NCBI GenBank assembly: GCA_018114805.1
Contig: CP073042.1
Span: forward strand, 4,154,001-4,218,000
Length of the DNA stretch: 64,000 nucleotides
From: Candidatus Streptomyces philanthi
GTDB taxonomy: Bacteria; Actinomycetota; Actinomycetes; Streptomycetales; Streptomycetaceae
Direction: 5' to 3'
The notes under the pieces are model-generated. The model was not told the DNA's origin. It searched no databases and was given only the letters and a program-made list of their open reading frames with translations. Within the stretch, counting starts at the first letter, position 1; each line of letters opens with the position of its first letter. This document shows positions 62,886 through 64,000 of this stretch, piece by piece. Both the position numbers and the translations under genes were made by a program.

Positions 62886-63869
62886 ATGACGAGTCCGGAC
62901 CCCTCCTCCACCCCCGCGCGGCCGGAGCCGACCGAGCCGACCGGCGCGGACCGGCCCGCCGGCACGGCCGACCGGTCGGACCCCGCGGGCATCGCGGACC
63001 CAGCGGGCCGCGCGCCCGCCACCACCCCGACCGATCAGGCTGACCAAGACGAACAGCCTGAGAAGCCGGCGCGGCCCGCGAAGTCGGAGCAGCGCGCGCA
63101 GACCGAGAAGCCCGCGAAGCCCGAGCAGCCCGCGCTGACCAGGCTGACCAAGACGCCCCGCGCCGCCGCCGGGTCCGGGGCGGCCGGCGCGGGGCGCGGC
63201 GCCACCCGATCGGGCCAGCCCGCCCGCCCGGCGGGGCGCCCGGCGTCCGCGTCGCAGGGCGCGGGCGCGGACACGGACACGGAGGTGTACGAGGACCGGG
63301 TCTACCGCTCCACCGGCGCCATGGCCACCGGCGTGCTGCTGCTCGTGTTCGGCGCCTGGCTCGGCGGCGACGCGCTGGTCCGCGGTGAGGGACGCACGCC
63401 GTGGCTCTCCCTGTGCGGGCTGCTCCTCGTGGTGCCGTTGGCGGTGGCGTTCACGCTGCGCCCCGCGGTGTTCGCGGGAGCGGACCGGCTGCTGGTGCGC
63501 AACCCGTTCCGTACGATCACGCTGCCCTGGCAGTCGGTCGAGGGGGCGCGCGCCGGCTACAGCAGCGAGGTGCTGGCCGGCGGCCGGAAGTACCAGCTCT
63601 GGGCCATCCCGGTCTCGCGGCAGCAGGCGCGCGCCGCTGCCGAGGACGTGAGCGGGCGCGCACCGGTGGGCGTCCGGCGCGGCGACACGCTGGCCGACTC
63701 CGGTCGTGCCCCCTCCGACCAGGCCATCGACGACATCCGCGAGCTGGCCGAACGGCACGCTACCCGGCCAGGCGCGCAGGGCCAGCCGACCGCGCGCTGG
63801 GCGTGGGAGGTGCTGGCGCCGGCGGCGGCGGGCGCCGTGCTGCTGATCGTCCTGGCCAGCACGGGCTGA
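62886..63869 (+). CDS. PH-domain-like membrane protein
   Basis: 327 residues. The first 125 are a disordered Pro/Ala/Lys/Glu lead. Two membrane helices (AMATGVLLLVFGAWLGGDAL, LCGLLLVVPLAVAFTLRPAV) are followed by LLVRNPFRTITLPWQSVEGA, the bacterial PH domain pattern, and a third helix at the C-terminus (VLAPAAAGAVLLIVLAS). Such DUF/PH proteins are common near deoC in Streptomyces. Function unknown. It is divergent from deoC and ends before a strong terminator. Confidence 0.8.
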   Translation: MTSPDPSSTPARPEPTEPTGADRPAGTADRSDPAGIADPAGRAPATTPTDQADQDEQPEKPARPAKSEQRAQTEKPAKPEQPALTRLTKTPRAAAGSGAAGAGRGATRSGQPARPAGRPASASQGAGADTDTEVYEDRVYRSTGAMATGVLLLVFGAWLGGDALVRGEGRTPWLSLCGLLLVVPLAVAFTLRPAVFAGADRLLVRNPFRTITLPWQSVEGARAGYSSEVLAGGRKYQLWAIPVSRQQARAAAEDVSGRAPVGVRRGDTLADSGRAPSDQAIDDIRELAERHATRPGAQGQPTARWAWEVLAPAAAGAVLLIVLASTG

Positions 63870-63933
63870 TCTCGGCGCCAGCCGGCTCCGGTCCCGCGTG
63901 CCGGGCCGGGGCACGGTGACCGTACGCGCACGC

Positions 63934-63975
63934 GTGGGGGCCGGCCCGAGTCGCACGTCCCGGGCCGGCCCCCAC
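63934..63975. terminator. Strong hairpin terminator
   Basis: Perfect 15-bp arms GTGGGGGCCGGCCCG (63934-63948) and CGGGCCGGCCCCCAC (63961-63975) with a 12-nt loop, 65 bp after the PH-domain gene stop. Confidence 0.9.
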
Positions 63976-64000
63976 GGCGTACCGCCGGCCAGGTGTCAGA

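Noticed and set aside
1-64000. Reassignment of TAG to an amino acid in this organism
   Set aside because: Many intact genes end at TAG (helicase, YihY, sdhD, deoA, add) with sensible lengths and following starts or terminators, so TAG works as a stop here. The excess is kept only as a question.

Overview
The window reads as chromosomal core sequence of a Streptomyces-like actinomycete. It has very high GC with GC-rich third codon positions, GTG starts, many ATGA/GTGA translational overlaps, and AfsQ1/AfsQ2/SigQ-like regulators. Gene order resembles, from memory, the S. coelicolor stretch from the SCO4847 D-Ala-D-Ala carboxypeptidase to the SCO4914 deoC gene. No tRNA, rRNA, CRISPR array, insertion sequence or phage gene was recognised.

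Layout. 1-9.3 kb: end of a HelD/UvrD-like ATPase, a YihY membrane protein, a disrupted DD-carboxypeptidase, a SCO4848-type membrane protein, a metallophosphoesterase, an orphan peptide-binding lipoprotein, and a divergent alpha/beta hydrolase-MerR pair with its operator. 9.4-12.9 kb: the intact sdhCDAB operon on the minus strand. 13-21 kb: OHCU-decarboxylase-like gene, GH20 hexosaminidase, DUF4328 protein, ECF-type sigma factor with a membrane partner, L,D-transpeptidase. 21-28 kb: accessory and decaying material (GNAT, erythromycin-esterase-like protein, a GntR/gluconokinase/GNAT remnant mosaic, a lipoprotein, and a flavin monooxygenase-TetR pair with two perfect or near-perfect operators). 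28-37.3 kb: a bidirectional surface-polysaccharide locus (acyltransferase, two polysialyltransferase-like enzymes, GT2, DUF6716-like protein, CMP-nonulosonate synthetase fused to a HAD phosphatase, NeuB). I infer a wall polymer of the teichulosonic (Kdn or sialic acid) type. 37.4-46 kb: M20 amidohydrolase, then a nucleoside uptake and salvage operon (BMP lipoprotein, ABC ATPase, two permeases, cytidine deaminase, thymidine phosphorylase). 46-51 kb: Uma2, MFS, LysR, a TlpA-like lipoprotein and a hydrolase. 51-54 kb: adenosine deaminase and small envelope proteins. 54-58.8 kb: lipoprotein-afsQ2-afsQ1 divergent from sigQ, then a uridine-kinase-like gene. 58.9-64 kb: a secreted protein, deoC with a split ALDH16-like aldehyde dehydrogenase pair, and a membrane protein.

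How the genes fit together. Nucleosides enter through the BMP/ABC system and are processed by cytidine deaminase, adenosine deaminase and thymidine phosphorylase. Deoxyribose phosphate is cleaved by DeoC, and the aldehyde produced is probably oxidised by the ALDH pair. The same 14-bp palindromic sequence lies 16-17 bp upstream of the add and deoC starts, and a degenerate copy lies upstream of the BMP gene, suggesting one regulon.

Caution. About 20 genes carry frameshifts, in-frame stops (mostly TAG) or changed start codons, while sdh, neu, afsQ, add, deoC and ALDH genes are intact. The sequence alone cannot separate real pseudogenes from assembly errors. Disrupted genes are labelled pseudogene because that is what the given bases encode.
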